A stretch of 64,000 bases of DNA from Leifsonia virtsii (GCF_030433675.1 NZ_JAROCB010000004.1:372001-436000), one strand, 5' to 3'. Positions 25,337 through 35,270 are shown, counted from the stretch's first letter. The notes: a model not told the origin generated them from the letters alone. Translations and numbers: made by a program.

Positions 25337-26164
25337 TCAGCGCCGCGAGGCGGCGAGGTTGATCGGGACGCCGTACTTCAGCTGAGTGGGGTCGCCCGCC
25401 ATCCACGGGTTGAGCCAGAGCAGTTGAACCTCGGTGATCCCGAACCGTCGCGACACCATGTGGACGGTGTCGTACGGGTTCGGTACATAGCCGGTGATCT
25501 CGCCGTCCTCGATGGTGGTGGCACCGTGTGCGAAGGTCGCGACGCCGTGGTCGACCGCCTTCAGGCCGGGGTAGGGCGACGGCAGCGTCCAGGTGATGGG
25601 CGCAGCGGCGAGAACGGGCCCCTCGCCGGCGACGTTGACCTCCACCGAGTGCAGGAACGTCGGGTCGCCGAAGCTCACCTCGTCGCCGCCCAGCGGAAGG
25701 ATCAGTTCGCCGTCGGCGGTCGCCGAGCCAAGATCGGAGACGAGGCTGAACGTGAGGTACTCGGTCGGGTCCGGGAGGCCGTCGTGCCGCGTCGTCGAGA
25801 GCACGATGTCGAAATCGGTGCTCGCGGTCGGCGCCGCGGCGGGGTCGTCCAGGCGCAGCCTCACCTCGATCCGGCCGGACGAGTCCACGACGATCGTGAC
25901 CTTCCCGGTCGGGGGATGCTGCGCCCGCGGGTCGTCGAACGGCTCGTGGTCGATGCGCTGCAGGTCGCCCGTACCGATCGTCTGGCCCTTCTTGAGGAGC
26001 TGCGGCAGCTGATCCACCAGCGGCACCGGGCTCGGCGTCTCGGTCGGCGCGGCCGTCGTCGGTCTCGCCGCCTGCGCCGGCAGCAGCGAGCAGGCCGACA
26101 GTATCAGTCCGGCCACCCCCATCACCATGGCCGCAGCGATGCGACCCGCCCCCATTCGGATCAT
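25337..26164 (-). CDS. LysM-containing lipoprotein
   Basis: The 275-residue protein has a signal sequence ending in the lipobox LSAC (cysteine near residue 25). A Pro/Thr-rich linker leads to a beta domain (about 85-215), and the last 50 residues look like a LysM fold (VPNPYDTVHMVSRRFGIT, then LLWLNPWM). LysM binds peptidoglycan, which would hold the lipoprotein at the wall. Two nearby ATG codons could be the start; the first at 26164 has a -10-like TAGGGT just upstream, compatible with a leaderless message. Confidence 0.75.
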   Translation of the reverse strand: MIRMGAGRIAAAMVMGVAGLILSACSLLPAQAARPTTAAPTETPSPVPLVDQLPQLLKKGQTIGTGDLQRIDHEPFDDPRAQHPPTGKVTIVVDSSGRIEVRLRLDDPAAAPTASTDFDIVLSTTRHDGLPDPTEYLTFSLVSDLGSATADGELILPLGGDEVSFGDPTFLHSVEVNVAGEGPVLAAAPITWTLPSPYPGLKAVDHGVATFAHGATTIEDGEITGYVPNPYDTVHMVSRRFGITEVQLLWLNPWMAGDPTQLKYGVPINLAASRR

Positions 26165-26228
26165 GTTCCGACCCTAGTGGATGCGCGCTCGCCGCATCCT
26201 GGAATAAAGGCGCCCCTCCTGCGTTGGA

Positions 26229-26249
26229 CTTGAGTGCACAAGGCTCAAC
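26229..26249 (+). promoter_or_regulatory. HAIR element, HspR operator
   Basis: CTTGAGT-N7-GCTCAAC closely matches the HspR-associated inverted repeat consensus CTTGAGT-N7-ACTCAAG (12 of 14 arm positions). A further TTGAG lies at 26251-26255. It is 21-41 bases upstream of the clp start, where HspR would repress transcription until heat or protein damage. Confidence 0.85.
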
Positions 26250-26269
26250 TTTGAGAAACAGGAGAACAC

Positions 26270-28816
26270 GTGCCTGAGAACTTCACTCCCGACGGTGACG
26301 GCAGCAACTCGTTCGACGAGTTCCTTTCCCGGTACCTCGCGGGTGAGCGTGCGCGCAACGCACGCTCCATCGACATCAGCCGCTTCCTCAGCCGGCGCAC
26401 CCAGGAGCTGCTGGCCGAGGCCGGCCGCTTCGCGCTGCAGCACGGGCACAGCGAGCTCGACGCCCTCCACGTCCTGCGTGTGATGGCCGAGCAGGAGCCC
26501 GCGTCCGACGCCATGCGCCGCATCGGCGTCGACCCGGCACGGGTCGCGCAGGCCGCCGAGTCGCGGCTCCCCGCCCCCGGCGACGTCATCCACGCCGACG
26601 GGGCCTCGATCACGGGCGCCCTGCAGCGCGCGCTGTTCCACGCGTACCAGGTGGCGCAGGCGTCCGGATCCACGTACATCGACCCCGAGCACCTCTTCTT
26701 CGCGCTCGTGATCGGCCGGGACGCCCCCGCCGGTCGCGTGCTGCAGTCCGCCGGCGTGACCCCCGAGGCCCTCACCGAGACGATGCGCGAGAGCGCCACC
26801 GTCGGAGCCGGGCAGCCGGGCGAGCAGGAGACTGCGGCGAGCGAGTCGCGGACCCCGATGCTCGACCAGTTCGGCACCGACCTGACCGCGCTCGCACGGG
26901 ATGGCCGGCTCGACCCGGTCATCGGCCGGCTCGACGAGATCGAGCAGACGGTCGAGATCCTCTCCCGCCGCACCAAGAACAACCCGGTGCTGGTCGGCGA
27001 GGCCGGCGTCGGCAAGACCGCGATCGTGGAGGGCCTGGCCCGCGCGATCGTGGCGGGCGACGTCCCGGAGCAGCTGCAGAACAAGAAGGTCGTCTCGCTC
27101 GACCTCGCCGGCATGGTCGCGGGCACCCGCTACCGCGGCGACTTCGAGGAGCGGCTCACCAAGCTCATGGACGAGATCAGCGACGGCAAGGACGAGCTGA
27201 TCGTGTTCATCGACGAGCTGCACACCGTCGTCGGCGCCGGGGGATCCGGCGAGTCGGGCGGCATGGACGCGGGCAACATCCTGAAGCCCCGCCTCGCCCG
27301 CGGCGACCTGCACCTGGTCGGCGCGACCACGCTCAAGGAGTACCGCCGCATCGAGAAGGACCCGGCGCTGGAGCGCCGCTTCCAGCCCGTGACCGTGGGT
27401 GAGCCGTCCGTCGAGGACGCCGTGCTCATCCTCGACGGCCTGCGCGGCGCCTACGAGGAGCACCACGGCGTCCAGTACACCCCGGACGCGATCCGCGCGG
27501 CCGTGGAGCTGTCCGACCGCTACATCTCCGACCGCTTCCTGCCGGACAAGGCCATCGACCTGATCGACCAGGCTGGCGCGCGTCTGCGCCTGTCGCTCGG
27601 CAAGCGCGTCGACACCTCCGCCCTGATGGAGCGCCTGGCCACGCTGGAGTCCGAGAAGAACTCCGCCGTCGCGGCCGAGCACTACGAGGAGGCGTCCCGT
27701 CTGCGCGACGAGATCGAGGACGTGCAGCGCCGGCTGGACGACCTCGCCACGGCTCCCCGTGTGGAGGCCGTGGTCGGGGAGCCCGAGATCGCGTCGATCG
27801 TGTCGCGTGCCACGGGCATCCCGGTGTCTCGCGTCGGCGAGGCCGACCGCGAGCGCCTGGCCCGGCTGGAGTCGGAGCTGCACGAGCGCGTCATCGGCCA
27901 GGACGACGCGGTCGTCGCGGTGGCGAAGGCCGTGCGGCGGAACCGCACCGGCCTCGGCGACGAGCGTCGCCCGGTCGGCAGCTTCCTCTTCCTCGGCCCG
28001 ACCGGTGTCGGCAAGACCGAGCTGGCGAAGTCGCTCGCGTCGTCGCTGTTCGGTTCCGAGAAGGCGATGCTGCGGTTCGACATGAGCGAGTTCGGCGAGC
28101 GCCACACCGTCGCCCGCCTGGTCGGCGCCCCTCCCGGGTACGTCGGCTACGACGAGGCCGGTCAGCTGACCGAGCGCGTGCGCCGCAACCCGTACTCGGT
28201 GGTGCTGTTCGACGAGATCGAGAAGGCGCACCCGGACGTGTTCAACCTGCTGCTGCAGGTGCTCGATGATGGACGCCTCACCGATGGCCAGGGCCGCACG
28301 GTCGACTTCCGCAACACGGTCGTCATCATGACCTCGAACCTCGGTTCGGAGTTCCTGGCGTCCCGCAGCGGCGCGCTCGGCTTCGTGCCGGCCGGGTCGG
28401 ACGGCTTCGCGTCGGAGAAGGACATCCGCGACCGCGTCATGGGGAAGCTCCGTGAGGCGATGCGTCCGGAGTTCCTGAACCGCATCGACGAGATCGTGCT
28501 GTTCCGCAAGCTCGACGCCGAGCAGCTGCGCGACATCGTGCGCCTGCTGCTGAACGCGACCGCCTCCCGGCTGTCCGCCCGTGACATCGCCTTCGAGGCG
28601 ACGGATGCGGCGGTCGCCTGGATCGCGGAGGCCGGCTACGAGCCCGAGTACGGCGCCCGCCCGCTCCGCCGCGTCATCCAGCGCGAGGTGGACGACCGCA
28701 TCGCCGACCTGATGGTCGGCGGCGAGGTCGAGGAGGGCGGCCGCGTGATCGTGGACGCCGCCGACGGCGCGCTCCGCGTCGCCGCGGCCCCCGCGTCCCT
28801 CCCGGTCGCGGCGTAA
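26270..28816 (+). CDS. clpC: ClpC-type AAA+ unfoldase
   Basis: The 848-residue protein has a Clp N-domain (about 40-175), AAA-1 with Walker [10 protein letters not shown] near 243 and Walker B VFIDELH near 310, a short middle region containing a UVR motif (about 464-490), and AAA-2 with GPTGVGKTE near 576. There is no long ClpB coiled coil, and ALGF near 703 fits the ClpP-binding loop, so it probably feeds a ClpP protease rather than acting as a free disaggregase. The HAIR operator upstream marks it as an HspR heat-shock gene; clpB is the usual target in actinobacteria, so this assignment is unusual. GTG 26270 follows GGAG. A second, housekeeping clpC probably lies elsewhere. Confidence 0.9.
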   Translation: MPENFTPDGDGSNSFDEFLSRYLAGERARNARSIDISRFLSRRTQELLAEAGRFALQHGHSELDALHVLRVMAEQEPASDAMRRIGVDPARVAQAAESRLPAPGDVIHADGASITGALQRALFHAYQVAQASGSTYIDPEHLFFALVIGRDAPAGRVLQSAGVTPEALTETMRESATVGAGQPGEQETAASESRTPMLDQFGTDLTALARDGRLDPVIGRLDEIEQTVEILSRRTKNNPVLVGEAGVGKTAIVEGLARAIVAGDVPEQLQNKKVVSLDLAGMVAGTRYRGDFEERLTKLMDEISDGKDELIVFIDELHTVVGAGGSGESGGMDAGNILKPRLARGDLHLVGATTLKEYRRIEKDPALERRFQPVTVGEPSVEDAVLILDGLRGAYEEHHGVQYTPDAIRAAVELSDRYISDRFLPDKAIDLIDQAGARLRLSLGKRVDTSALMERLATLESEKNSAVAAEHYEEASRLRDEIEDVQRRLDDLATAPRVEAVVGEPEIASIVSRATGIPVSRVGEADRERLARLESELHERVIGQDDAVVAVAKAVRRNRTGLGDERRPVGSFLFLGPTGVGKTELAKSLASSLFGSEKAMLRFDMSEFGERHTVARLVGAPPGYVGYDEAGQLTERVRRNPYSVVLFDEIEKAHPDVFNLLLQVLDDGRLTDGQGRTVDFRNTVVIMTSNLGSEFLASRSGALGFVPAGSDGFASEKDIRDRVMGKLREAMRPEFLNRIDEIVLFRKLDAEQLRDIVRLLLNATASRLSARDIAFEATDAAVAWIAEAGYEPEYGARPLRRVIQREVDDRIADLMVGGEVEEGGRVIVDAADGALRVAAAPASLPVAA

Positions 28817-28834
28817 CGCCCCGTCCCGCCCGTC

Positions 28835-28871
28835 ACGAAGGCGCCGGCCCCTCCAGGGCCGGCGCCTTCGT
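28835..28871 (+). terminator. Terminator after the clp gene
   Basis: Perfect 16-bp arms 28835-28850 and 28856-28871 around loop CTCCA, 19 bases after the clp stop. It is a strong GC-rich hairpin without a U-tract. Confidence 0.9.
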
Positions 28872-28887
28872 CCGTCTGGATGACGCA

Positions 28888-28921
28888 ACACGCCGCGCCG
28901 CAGTGTCGGGCGGCGGCGTGT
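28888..28921. repeat. Second hairpin with shared GACGCAACACGCCGC motif
   Basis: ACACGCCGC (28888-28896) pairs with GCGGCGTGT (28913-28921). The 15-base string GACGCAACACGCCGC (28882-28896) recurs exactly in the terminator at 42990-43038, which points to a small dispersed repeat or shared terminator family. Confidence 0.5.
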
Positions 28922-28984
28922 CGTGGCAACTGGATGCCGGAACGCCGATGTACGCATCCTGAACACCTCCACACCGATGCACAT

Positions 28985-29020
28985 GCAACCCCCTGGACTC
29001 GTCCAGGCTCGGCTGGTTGC
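28985..29020. promoter_or_regulatory. Nested palindrome upstream of the penicillin-binding protein gene
   Basis: CCTGGAC-TC-GTCCAGG (28992-29007) lies within outer arms GCAACC (28985-28990) and GGTTGC (29015-29020), ending just before the likely start region. It could be an operator or an mRNA structure controlling the gene. Confidence 0.4.
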
Positions 29021-29053
29021 CTAAAGGGCGTGCCCGTTCCTGATCGATCCCGC

Positions 29054-31546
29054 ATGCCCTCGCGCCTGGCCGCCCTCGACGAGCGGCTGGAGCCCCTCAA
29101 GCGTTTCGAGTTCCGGCCCGCCCGCACCCGCGGAGGCCAGATCGCGCAGTTCCTGGGGCTCGCCCTCGTCGCGGCGGTGCTGAGCTCGCTGCTCGTGCTG
29201 CCCGGTTTCCTCGGCGCGGGCGCCACGGCCGCGGCCGGCGCCAACGACTTCAACGCCCTTCCGGCCGACCTGCACATCCAGCAGTTCGCGCAGAACTCGA
29301 CCGTGTACGCGAAGCAGGGCGGTCAGGATGTGCCGATCGCCACCTTCTACGCGCAGAACCGGCAGGACGTCGGCTGGGACCAGATCGCGCAGACGGTCAA
29401 GGACGCGACGGTGTCCGCCGAGGACCCGCGGTTCTACTCCGAGGGCGCCGTCGACATCTGGGGCACCCTCCGCGGCGCGGTGTCGACAGTCGCCGGCGGC
29501 GACGTGCAGGGCGGCTCATCCATCACGCAGCAGTACGTGAAGAACGTCGAGGTCGAGAAGTGCGAGGCCCTGACCAGCCAGAAGAAGGTGGAGGCCTGCT
29601 ACACGGACGCGGCCGGCGTCACCCTGCAGCGCAAGGTGCAGGAGATGCGCTATGCCGTGCAGGTCGAGAAGACGTACAGCAAGAAGCAGATCCTCACCGG
29701 CTACCTCAACGTCGTCGGCTTCGGCGGCCAGGTGTACGGCGTGCAGGCCGCGTCGCAGTACTACTTCAACACCACCGCCGCCAAGCTCGACCTGGCGCAG
29801 GCGGCCACGCTCGCAGCCATCCTGAACAACCCGGCGAACCTCCGCATCGACCAGCCGGACAACAAGGACAACGGCGCCGCGAACGGCTACAAGCTCACCA
29901 AGCAGCGCCGCGACTATGTGCTCGACCGCATGTACATCACGCACACCATCACGAAGCAGCAGCGGGACGCGGCGAAGGCGACCCCGATCGCGCCGACCAT
30001 CACCCCGACCACGCAGGGGTGCGTCGCCGCGCAGCAGTACAACGCGGCGTTCTTCTGCGACTACGTGCGCGACGTCATCCTGAACGACCCGGCGTACGGC
30101 AAGACCGGAGACGAGCGCTGGCAGACCCTCAACCGCGGCGGCCTGAAGATCTACACCACCCTGAACCTCGACCTGCAGCAGGTCGCGCAGGCGTCGCTGA
30201 GCAAGTACATCCCGGGGTCGCGGCCCGGCATCGACCTCGGCGCCTCGAACGTCTCCCTGGAGCTCGGCACCGGACGCATCGTCACGATGGTGGAGAACCG
30301 CGCGTTCAACAACACCGACACCCCGGCGGACGGCACGACGGCGGTGAACTACAACACCGACGAGGACTACGGCGGGTCGCAGGGCTTCCAGACCGGCTCC
30401 ACGTTCAAGGCGTTCGACCTGGCCGCGTGGCTGGAGGCCGGGCACAGCCTGTACGAGACGGTGAACGCGTCGCAGCACAACTTCCCCACCTCCGACTTCA
30501 CCAACAGCTGCGCGAACATCGACGGCCCCAACTGGCAGGTCACCAACGACGAGGGGTCCGCCAGCCGGCTCTCCGTCATGTCGGCGACGGCGCAGTCCGT
30601 CAACACGGCGTTCGCCGAAATGGGCACGAAGGTCGACCTGTGCTCCATCCTGAACGCGGCGAAGGGGCTCGGCGTGCACCTGGCCTCCCCGAGCGAGAAG
30701 TGGGTGGAGACCCCCTCGCTGATCCTCGGCACGAACTACATCTCGCCGCTCACCATGGCGACCGCGTACGCCGGCATCGCCAACAACGGCACGGTGTGCA
30801 CGCCGATCGCCATCGACCGCGTGGTGAACCCGGACGGCACCGACCACGCCGTGAGCAAGACCACCTGCACGCAGGGGATGAAGCCGGAGATCGCCGCGGG
30901 CGTCGCCTACGCCCTGCAGGGCGTCATCAAGGGCGGCGGGACGGCCGCGAGCGCGAACCCGTACGACGGAACGCCGATCCTGGCGAAGACCGGGACGACG
31001 GACGACTCGCTGCAGAACTGGCTGATCACGTCCACCACCAAGGTGGCGACGGCGACCTGGGTGGGCAACGTGTCCGGAAGCACCCCGCTGCGCTCGCTGA
31101 GCTTCAACGGCGTCGGCGGCGGCAACGTGAAGTTCTCGATCGCGAAGCCGATCCTGAAGGCGATCGACGCGCTCTACGGCGGCGACGACTTCGCCAAGCC
31201 GACCGATGCGGTGCTCTACGGCGACCAGGTCACGATGCCGGATGTCACGGGCAAGGCCCCGGATGTCGCGCAGAAGCTGCTGGAGGGCCTGGGCCTCGAC
31301 GTCACGATCGACTCGACCCCGGTGGACAGCGACCAGCCGGCCGGGACCGTCGCGAGCAGCGACCCCCAGGCGGGCGCGTCGGTGAGCAACGGCGACTCGG
31401 TGACCCTCACGCTCAGCAACGGGTCGAAGGCCTCGGGCGGCTCGACGCCCGGCCCGACGCCCGGCGGCGGGACCACCCCCTCGCCCACGCCGAGTACCGG
31501 GAACGGGAACGGCGGTGGTGGAGGCGGCGGCAAGGGCAACGGCTGA
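29054..31546 (+). CDS. Class A penicillin-binding protein with PASTA domain
   Basis: The 830-residue protein has one membrane helix (about 36-58), a GT51 transglycosylase domain with catalytic-Glu motif SAEDPRFYSEG near 122 and GGSSITQQYVKN near 155, and a transpeptidase domain with STFK (Ser449), SVN near 515 and KTGT near 645. A PASTA domain (about 725-793, MPDVTGKAPDVAQ) precedes a Thr/Pro/Gly tail. It polymerises and crosslinks peptidoglycan outside the cell. ATG 29054 is chosen over in-frame GTG 29030; neither has a clear ribosome site. A nested palindrome lies upstream. Confidence 0.92.
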   Translation: MPSRLAALDERLEPLKRFEFRPARTRGGQIAQFLGLALVAAVLSSLLVLPGFLGAGATAAAGANDFNALPADLHIQQFAQNSTVYAKQGGQDVPIATFYAQNRQDVGWDQIAQTVKDATVSAEDPRFYSEGAVDIWGTLRGAVSTVAGGDVQGGSSITQQYVKNVEVEKCEALTSQKKVEACYTDAAGVTLQRKVQEMRYAVQVEKTYSKKQILTGYLNVVGFGGQVYGVQAASQYYFNTTAAKLDLAQAATLAAILNNPANLRIDQPDNKDNGAANGYKLTKQRRDYVLDRMYITHTITKQQRDAAKATPIAPTITPTTQGCVAAQQYNAAFFCDYVRDVILNDPAYGKTGDERWQTLNRGGLKIYTTLNLDLQQVAQASLSKYIPGSRPGIDLGASNVSLELGTGRIVTMVENRAFNNTDTPADGTTAVNYNTDEDYGGSQGFQTGSTFKAFDLAAWLEAGHSLYETVNASQHNFPTSDFTNSCANIDGPNWQVTNDEGSASRLSVMSATAQSVNTAFAEMGTKVDLCSILNAAKGLGVHLASPSEKWVETPSLILGTNYISPLTMATAYAGIANNGTVCTPIAIDRVVNPDGTDHAVSKTTCTQGMKPEIAAGVAYALQGVIKGGGTAASANPYDGTPILAKTGTTDDSLQNWLITSTTKVATATWVGNVSGSTPLRSLSFNGVGGGNVKFSIAKPILKAIDALYGGDDFAKPTDAVLYGDQVTMPDVTGKAPDVAQKLLEGLGLDVTIDSTPVDSDQPAGTVASSDPQAGASVSNGDSVTLTLSNGSKASGGSTPGPTPGGGTTPSPTPSTGNGNGGGGGGGKGNG

Positions 31547-31570
31547 CCCGTCCGGTCCGTCCGGGTCATG

Positions 31571-32461
31571 TCAGGCCGCGGCGGTCTCCGCGCCGAGCCA
31601 CGCCTCCAGGATGCGCTCCCGAAGGGCGGTGGACCGCTCGGCGAACCCGCGCTGCCGCCGCACGTACTCCGCCTTGCCCGCCGGGGTCTCGATCGCGACA
31701 GGCTCCGCGCCCCACGGCCGCATGTCGTACGGCGACGCCTGCATGTCGAGCAGCCGGATGTCGCGCGCCAGCTCGAACGCATCCAGCAGCAGCTCGCCCG
31801 GCACGAGCGGGCCGAGCTTCATCGCCCACTTGTAGACGTCCATCCCCGCGTGGAGGCAGCCGGGCTGCTCCAGCTGCGGCTGGGTCTCGCGGGTCGGCGT
31901 GTACTGGTTCAGCGGCACGGCGTCGGGCGTGAAGAAACGGAACGCGTCGATGTGGGTGCAGCGCAGCTCGTGCGACTCGACCACCGCATCCGTCGCCGCC
32001 TGGCCGAGCCGCAGGGGCACGGGATGCCGGTGCTCGTCCTGCCGGTACACCATCGCCCACTCGTGCAGGCCGAAGCAGCCGAACCGTCCCGGCCGGGCGG
32101 CCGTCGCCCGCAGGATGCGCTCGACGCCGCGCAGCAGCGGCGCCTTCTCCTGCTCCAGGGCCGCGCGATCCACCGTCAGCGATCCGGCTGCCTCGCCGGG
32201 GACGTACCAGCGCCAGGCCGCCCGCGGGTCGCCCGCAGCGCCGGCGAGCTCCACGCCGGGCCCCGGATGCCACCTCCGCAGCTGCGCGGGCGCGTACGAG
32301 TAGTAGGTGAACAGGAAGTCCCACACCGGGTGCTTCTCGCCGCGCGACGCCCGCTCGCGGTGGTCGGCCGTGAGCGCGTCGGCCCGCTCCGCGTGGGCGC
32401 GCTCGCGGGCGCGCCACACGGACTCGGGCAGCGTGACGCGCTCAGCGGCCGGGGTGGTCAT
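31571..32461 (-). CDS. Conserved actinobacterial protein, sometimes labelled 3-methyladenine DNA glycosylase
   Basis: The 296-residue protein carries KHPVWDFLFTYYSYAPAQL near residue 40 and HPGPGVEL soon after, marks of a conserved actinobacterial family. I recall relatives carrying the label 3-methyladenine DNA glycosylase, but no helix-hairpin-helix or AAG fold is visible, so that label should be treated as unproven. ATG 32461 overlaps the HD-domain gene stop by 4 bases (ATGA). It is last in the five-gene minus-strand series starting with the Nudix gene. Confidence 0.62.
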   Translation of the reverse strand: MTTPAAERVTLPESVWRARERAHAERADALTADHRERASRGEKHPVWDFLFTYYSYAPAQLRRWHPGPGVELAGAAGDPRAAWRWYVPGEAAGSLTVDRAALEQEKAPLLRGVERILRATAARPGRFGCFGLHEWAMVYRQDEHRHPVPLRLGQAATDAVVESHELRCTHIDAFRFFTPDAVPLNQYTPTRETQPQLEQPGCLHAGMDVYKWAMKLGPLVPGELLLDAFELARDIRLLDMQASPYDMRPWGAEPVAIETPAGKAEYVRRQRGFAERSTALRERILEAWLGAETAAA

Positions 32462-33072
32462 CCTTCGAGGATACGTTCCAGCGGGTTGTCGCGGAGCTTG
32501 CGCTGCACACCGCCGTCGACCAGCCGCCGGGCGGACGTGCCCGGCTTGCGCTCCGCCTGGTCGGCGACGCACGCGCCGAACTCGGCCGCGAGCTCCAGCC
32601 GCGGGTACTGCGTCAGCACCTCGCGCTGGAACTCCAGCGGCAGCTCATCGGCCCGGGCGCCGGAGATGTCGAGGCCGGTGGCGATCTCGAGAAGGTGGCC
32701 TTCGGCGTCCATCCCGGGATCGACCTCCGGCCAGTTGTGCCGCACGATCACCTCGTGCGCGCGGGTGCGCCGCGCGGGCTCCCAGCCGGCGCCGGCCGTC
32801 AGCGCGACCGCGACGTGCCCGGCGGCGTCCTCGTAGGCGAGGGTCGCGTTGTCGAACTCGGGCACGATGCCGAGGTCGTGCAGCAGCGCGGAGACGTACA
32901 GCAGCTCGTGGTCGGCGCGCCCGGCGAGCCCGCGCTGCACGGCGAAGCCTTCGGCCCACAGCCACGACCGCTGCACGTGGTTCAGCAGCGACGGCGAGTG
33001 GTAGGCGGTCGCGATCTGCAGGGCCGCGCGGGCCGCGGCGGTGTCGGGACGATCGAAGTCGGCGATGCGCAT
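32458..33072 (-). CDS. HD-domain phosphohydrolase
   Basis: The 204-residue protein shows an HD fold: His in LLNHVQRSW near residue 32, the HD pair in VSALLHDLGIV (His65-Asp66), and further His in ARRTRAHEVIVRHNWPE, suitable for a metal site. Such proteins hydrolyse nucleotides or other phosphate esters; the DUF/HD group seen here also includes cyanamide hydratase-like enzymes. Start ATG 33072 is 28 bases after the alcohol dehydrogenase gene, and its stop overlaps the next gene, so it is in an operon. Confidence 0.8.
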   Translation of the reverse strand: MRIADFDRPDTAAARAALQIATAYHSPSLLNHVQRSWLWAEGFAVQRGLAGRADHELLYVSALLHDLGIVPEFDNATLAYEDAAGHVAVALTAGAGWEPARRTRAHEVIVRHNWPEVDPGMDAEGHLLEIATGLDISGARADELPLEFQREVLTQYPRLELAAEFGACVADQAERKPGTSARRLVDGGVQRKLRDNPLERILEG

Positions 33073-33100
33073 GCGTCCATCCTCCCAGGCGTGGAGGGAG

Positions 33101-34132
33101 TCAGGATCCGGGATGCAGCACCGCGATGCCGGTCGGCGGCGCGCTTTCCGCGGTCTCCAGCAGCCGGGCCGCCTCGGCGAACCCGACGGCTCCGCCCACG
33201 AGGTCCTGCGGGCGCAGCCGGCCGGAGGCGACCAGCTGCAGCATGGCCGGGTAGTCGGCCGCGGCCATGCCGTGGCTGCCGAGCACCTCGAGCTCCCACC
33301 CGATCACGCGGTCGAGGGGGAGGTCGGGGACGGCCGTGGCGAGCAGGCCCACCTGCACGTGCCGGCCTTGACGGCGCAGGGAGAGCACGCCCGCCCGCGC
33401 GGTGTCGGCCGAGCCCACGGCGTCGACCGTCGCGTGCGCGCCGCCGCCGGTCGCCGCGACGACCGCCTCCGGCGCGTCCTCGCCGGCGAGCACCGTCTGC
33501 TCGGCGCCGAGCCGCGCCGCGAGGTCGAGGGCGCCGGGGGAGCGGTCGACCGCGACGACCCGGGCGCCGAGCGCGGTGGCGATCATCACGGCGCTGAGTC
33601 CGACGCCGCCCGCGCCGTAGACGGCCAGCCACTCGCCGGGCTGGATGCGCGCCCGCGCCGTCACCGCCCGGTACGCCGTCGCGAACCGGCAGCCGAGGCT
33701 CGCGGCGGCCGCCGCATCCAGGCCGTCGGGGATGCGGACCAGGTTGGTGTCGGCGGCGCGCACGGTCACCAGCTCGGCGTGCGAGCCCCAGTGGGTGAAC
33801 CCCGGCTGGGTCTGCTGCGGGCACACCTGCGCCGCGCCCGCGAGGCACCACTCGCACCGGCCGCAGCCGTTCACGAACGGCGCCGTGACCCGGTCGCCCA
33901 CCCGCCAGCGGGCGACCCCGTTGCCGACCGCGGCGACCACACCGGCGAACTCGTGGCCCGGCACGTGCGGCAGTCGCACCGTGTCGTCGTGACCCACCCA
34001 GGCGTGCCAGTCGCTGCGGCAGAGGCCGGAGGCCTCCACGCGCACCACGGCGCCGCCCTCCGGCGCCTCCGGGTCGGGGAGGTCGGCGACGGTCACCGGG
34101 CCGCCGAACCGCTCGTAGTACAGGGCCTTCAT
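33101..34132 (-). CDS. Zinc-dependent alcohol dehydrogenase
   Basis: The 343-residue protein is a medium-chain dehydrogenase. The catalytic zinc ligands are in GLCRSDWHAW and PGHEF. The four-cysteine structural zinc site is in the stretch GCGRCEWCLAG and the following VC. The NAD(P) site is GAGGVGLSA near residue 172. Substrate unknown. The start at 34132 overlaps the Nudix gene stop (ATGA), indicating joint translation, and the HD-domain gene follows 28 bases later. Confidence 0.92.
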   Translation of the reverse strand: MKALYYERFGGPVTVADLPDPEAPEGGAVVRVEASGLCRSDWHAWVGHDDTVRLPHVPGHEFAGVVAAVGNGVARWRVGDRVTAPFVNGCGRCEWCLAGAAQVCPQQTQPGFTHWGSHAELVTVRAADTNLVRIPDGLDAAAAASLGCRFATAYRAVTARARIQPGEWLAVYGAGGVGLSAVMIATALGARVVAVDRSPGALDLAARLGAEQTVLAGEDAPEAVVAATGGGAHATVDAVGSADTARAGVLSLRRQGRHVQVGLLATAVPDLPLDRVIGWELEVLGSHGMAAADYPAMLQLVASGRLRPQDLVGGAVGFAEAARLLETAESAPPTGIAVLHPGS

Positions 34133-34539
34133 TCGTCCTCCTCGATCGTCCCGGTCAGCAGCCGCACCGCCGGCCGGTCGGCCTCGGCCCAGTCCAACCC
34201 GCCCAGCTCCGCGGGCGGCAGCCAGCGCAGGGCATCGTGGTCGGTGCTGGACGCGGGAGCCGGGCCGTCCAGAGTGCAGTCGTAGCAGGCGAGGTCGATA
34301 GCGCGGCCGTCCGCGCGCACCGTCACACTGCGGTCGAGCAGCGCGCCGACGTGGATGCCCACCCCGAGCTCCTCGCGCACCTCGCGCGCGAGCGCGGCGG
34401 CCGGCACCTCGCCGGGCTCGACCTTGCCGCCCGGGAACTCCCACTGGCCGGCGGCGTCCCTCCCGGGCGCGCGGCGGCAGACCAGCACCCTGCCGCCGTC
34501 GCGGAGGACGGCGGCGACGACGAGAATCGGCTGCACCAC
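34129..34539 (-). CDS. Nudix hydrolase, MutT-like
   Basis: The 136-residue protein carries a full Nudix box, GGKVEPGE...REVREELGV (about residues 37-59), which binds Mg2+ and catalyses pyrophosphate release from nucleoside diphosphate derivatives. The size and FPGGKVEPGE fit MutT-type 8-oxo-dGTP or related sanitising enzymes. It is first in the minus-strand series with the dehydrogenase, HD and other genes. A divergent DUF1345 gene starts 51 bases away. Confidence 0.9.
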   Translation of the reverse strand: MVQPILVVAAVLRDGGRVLVCRRAPGRDAAGQWEFPGGKVEPGEVPAAALAREVREELGVGIHVGALLDRSVTVRADGRAIDLACYDCTLDGPAPASSTDHDALRWLPPAELGGLDWAEADRPAVRLLTGTIEEDE

Positions 34540-34589
34540 TCCATCCTGCCCTCCCGCCGGGGTCGCTTCCGCACCGCTAGCATCCAGAT

Positions 34590-35267
34590 ATGTCGCAGAC
34601 GCCGCCGGTACGCCGCCCGTGGGTGGTCACGGGATTCGTCGCGAGCCTGATCGTGCAACTGGCGATGGTGGTCGTCGGCGTGTGGGTCGTCGTGTTCGTG
34701 GAGGACGACACCTCGACCCTGCTGCTCCTCACCCTGTGGTGCGCGATCGGGACGCTCTACGAGCTCGCCGTGCTCATCATCCTGGGCCGCATCGCACAGC
34801 AGCGCGTGACCGACGGCCGCCGTCCCGCGCGCTGGGAGACCGGGCGCGTCGCCCGTCTGGTGTCGATGACGGCGACGATCCTGGCCAGCCTGGTCGGCTT
34901 CACCGCCGCGTTCGAGGTGCTCGGCCCGCACAACGACGCCGATGTCGGCTCCCTGATGGACATCGTGGGGGTCTGGGCGATGCTGCTGGCGTGGGGCTTC
35001 TTCCACTGGGGGTTCGCGCAGATCTACTACCAGCGCTACTGGTCGGCGGACGAGCCGATGCTGCGCTTCCCCGGCACCGAGCATCCCCGGTTCATCGACT
35101 TCGTGTACTTCGCCTACACGCTCGGCACCACGTTCGCGGCCTCCGACGTGGAGGTGCTCAGCACCAGGATGCGCTGGACGATCGTCTGGCACTCGGTGCT
35201 GAGCTACTTCTTCAACGGCCTCATCATCGTGCTCGCGCTGAACACGATCATGTCGGGCGCGAAGTAG
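34590..35267 (+). CDS. DUF1345 membrane protein
   Basis: The 225-residue protein has about five membrane helices (around 15-37, 44-65, 92-112, 129-147 and 197-217). The segment YFAYTLGTTFAASDVEV is characteristic of DUF1345. Function of this widespread family is not known; the near-universal short loops and ion-channel-like pattern have not been tied to a substrate. It is a single gene whose stop is 3 bases from the stop of the convergent DUF1905 gene. Confidence 0.85.
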   Translation: MSQTPPVRRPWVVTGFVASLIVQLAMVVVGVWVVVFVEDDTSTLLLLTLWCAIGTLYELAVLIILGRIAQQRVTDGRRPARWETGRVARLVSMTATILASLVGFTAAFEVLGPHNDADVGSLMDIVGVWAMLLAWGFFHWGFAQIYYQRYWSADEPMLRFPGTEHPRFIDFVYFAYTLGTTFAASDVEVLSTRMRWTIVWHSVLSYFFNGLIIVLALNTIMSGAK

Positions 35268-35270
35268 CGG

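Noticed and set aside
26174-28984. Very long open frame (936 codons) on the strand opposite the clp gene
   Set aside because: It is a GC-rich shadow of the clp coding frame; its product is low-complexity and matches no family, while the plus-strand protein is a clear Clp ATPase.
28985-29020. Riboswitch before the penicillin-binding protein gene
   Set aside because: The nested palindrome is too short and lacks the conserved core of known classes such as ydaO; an operator or simple hairpin is enough.
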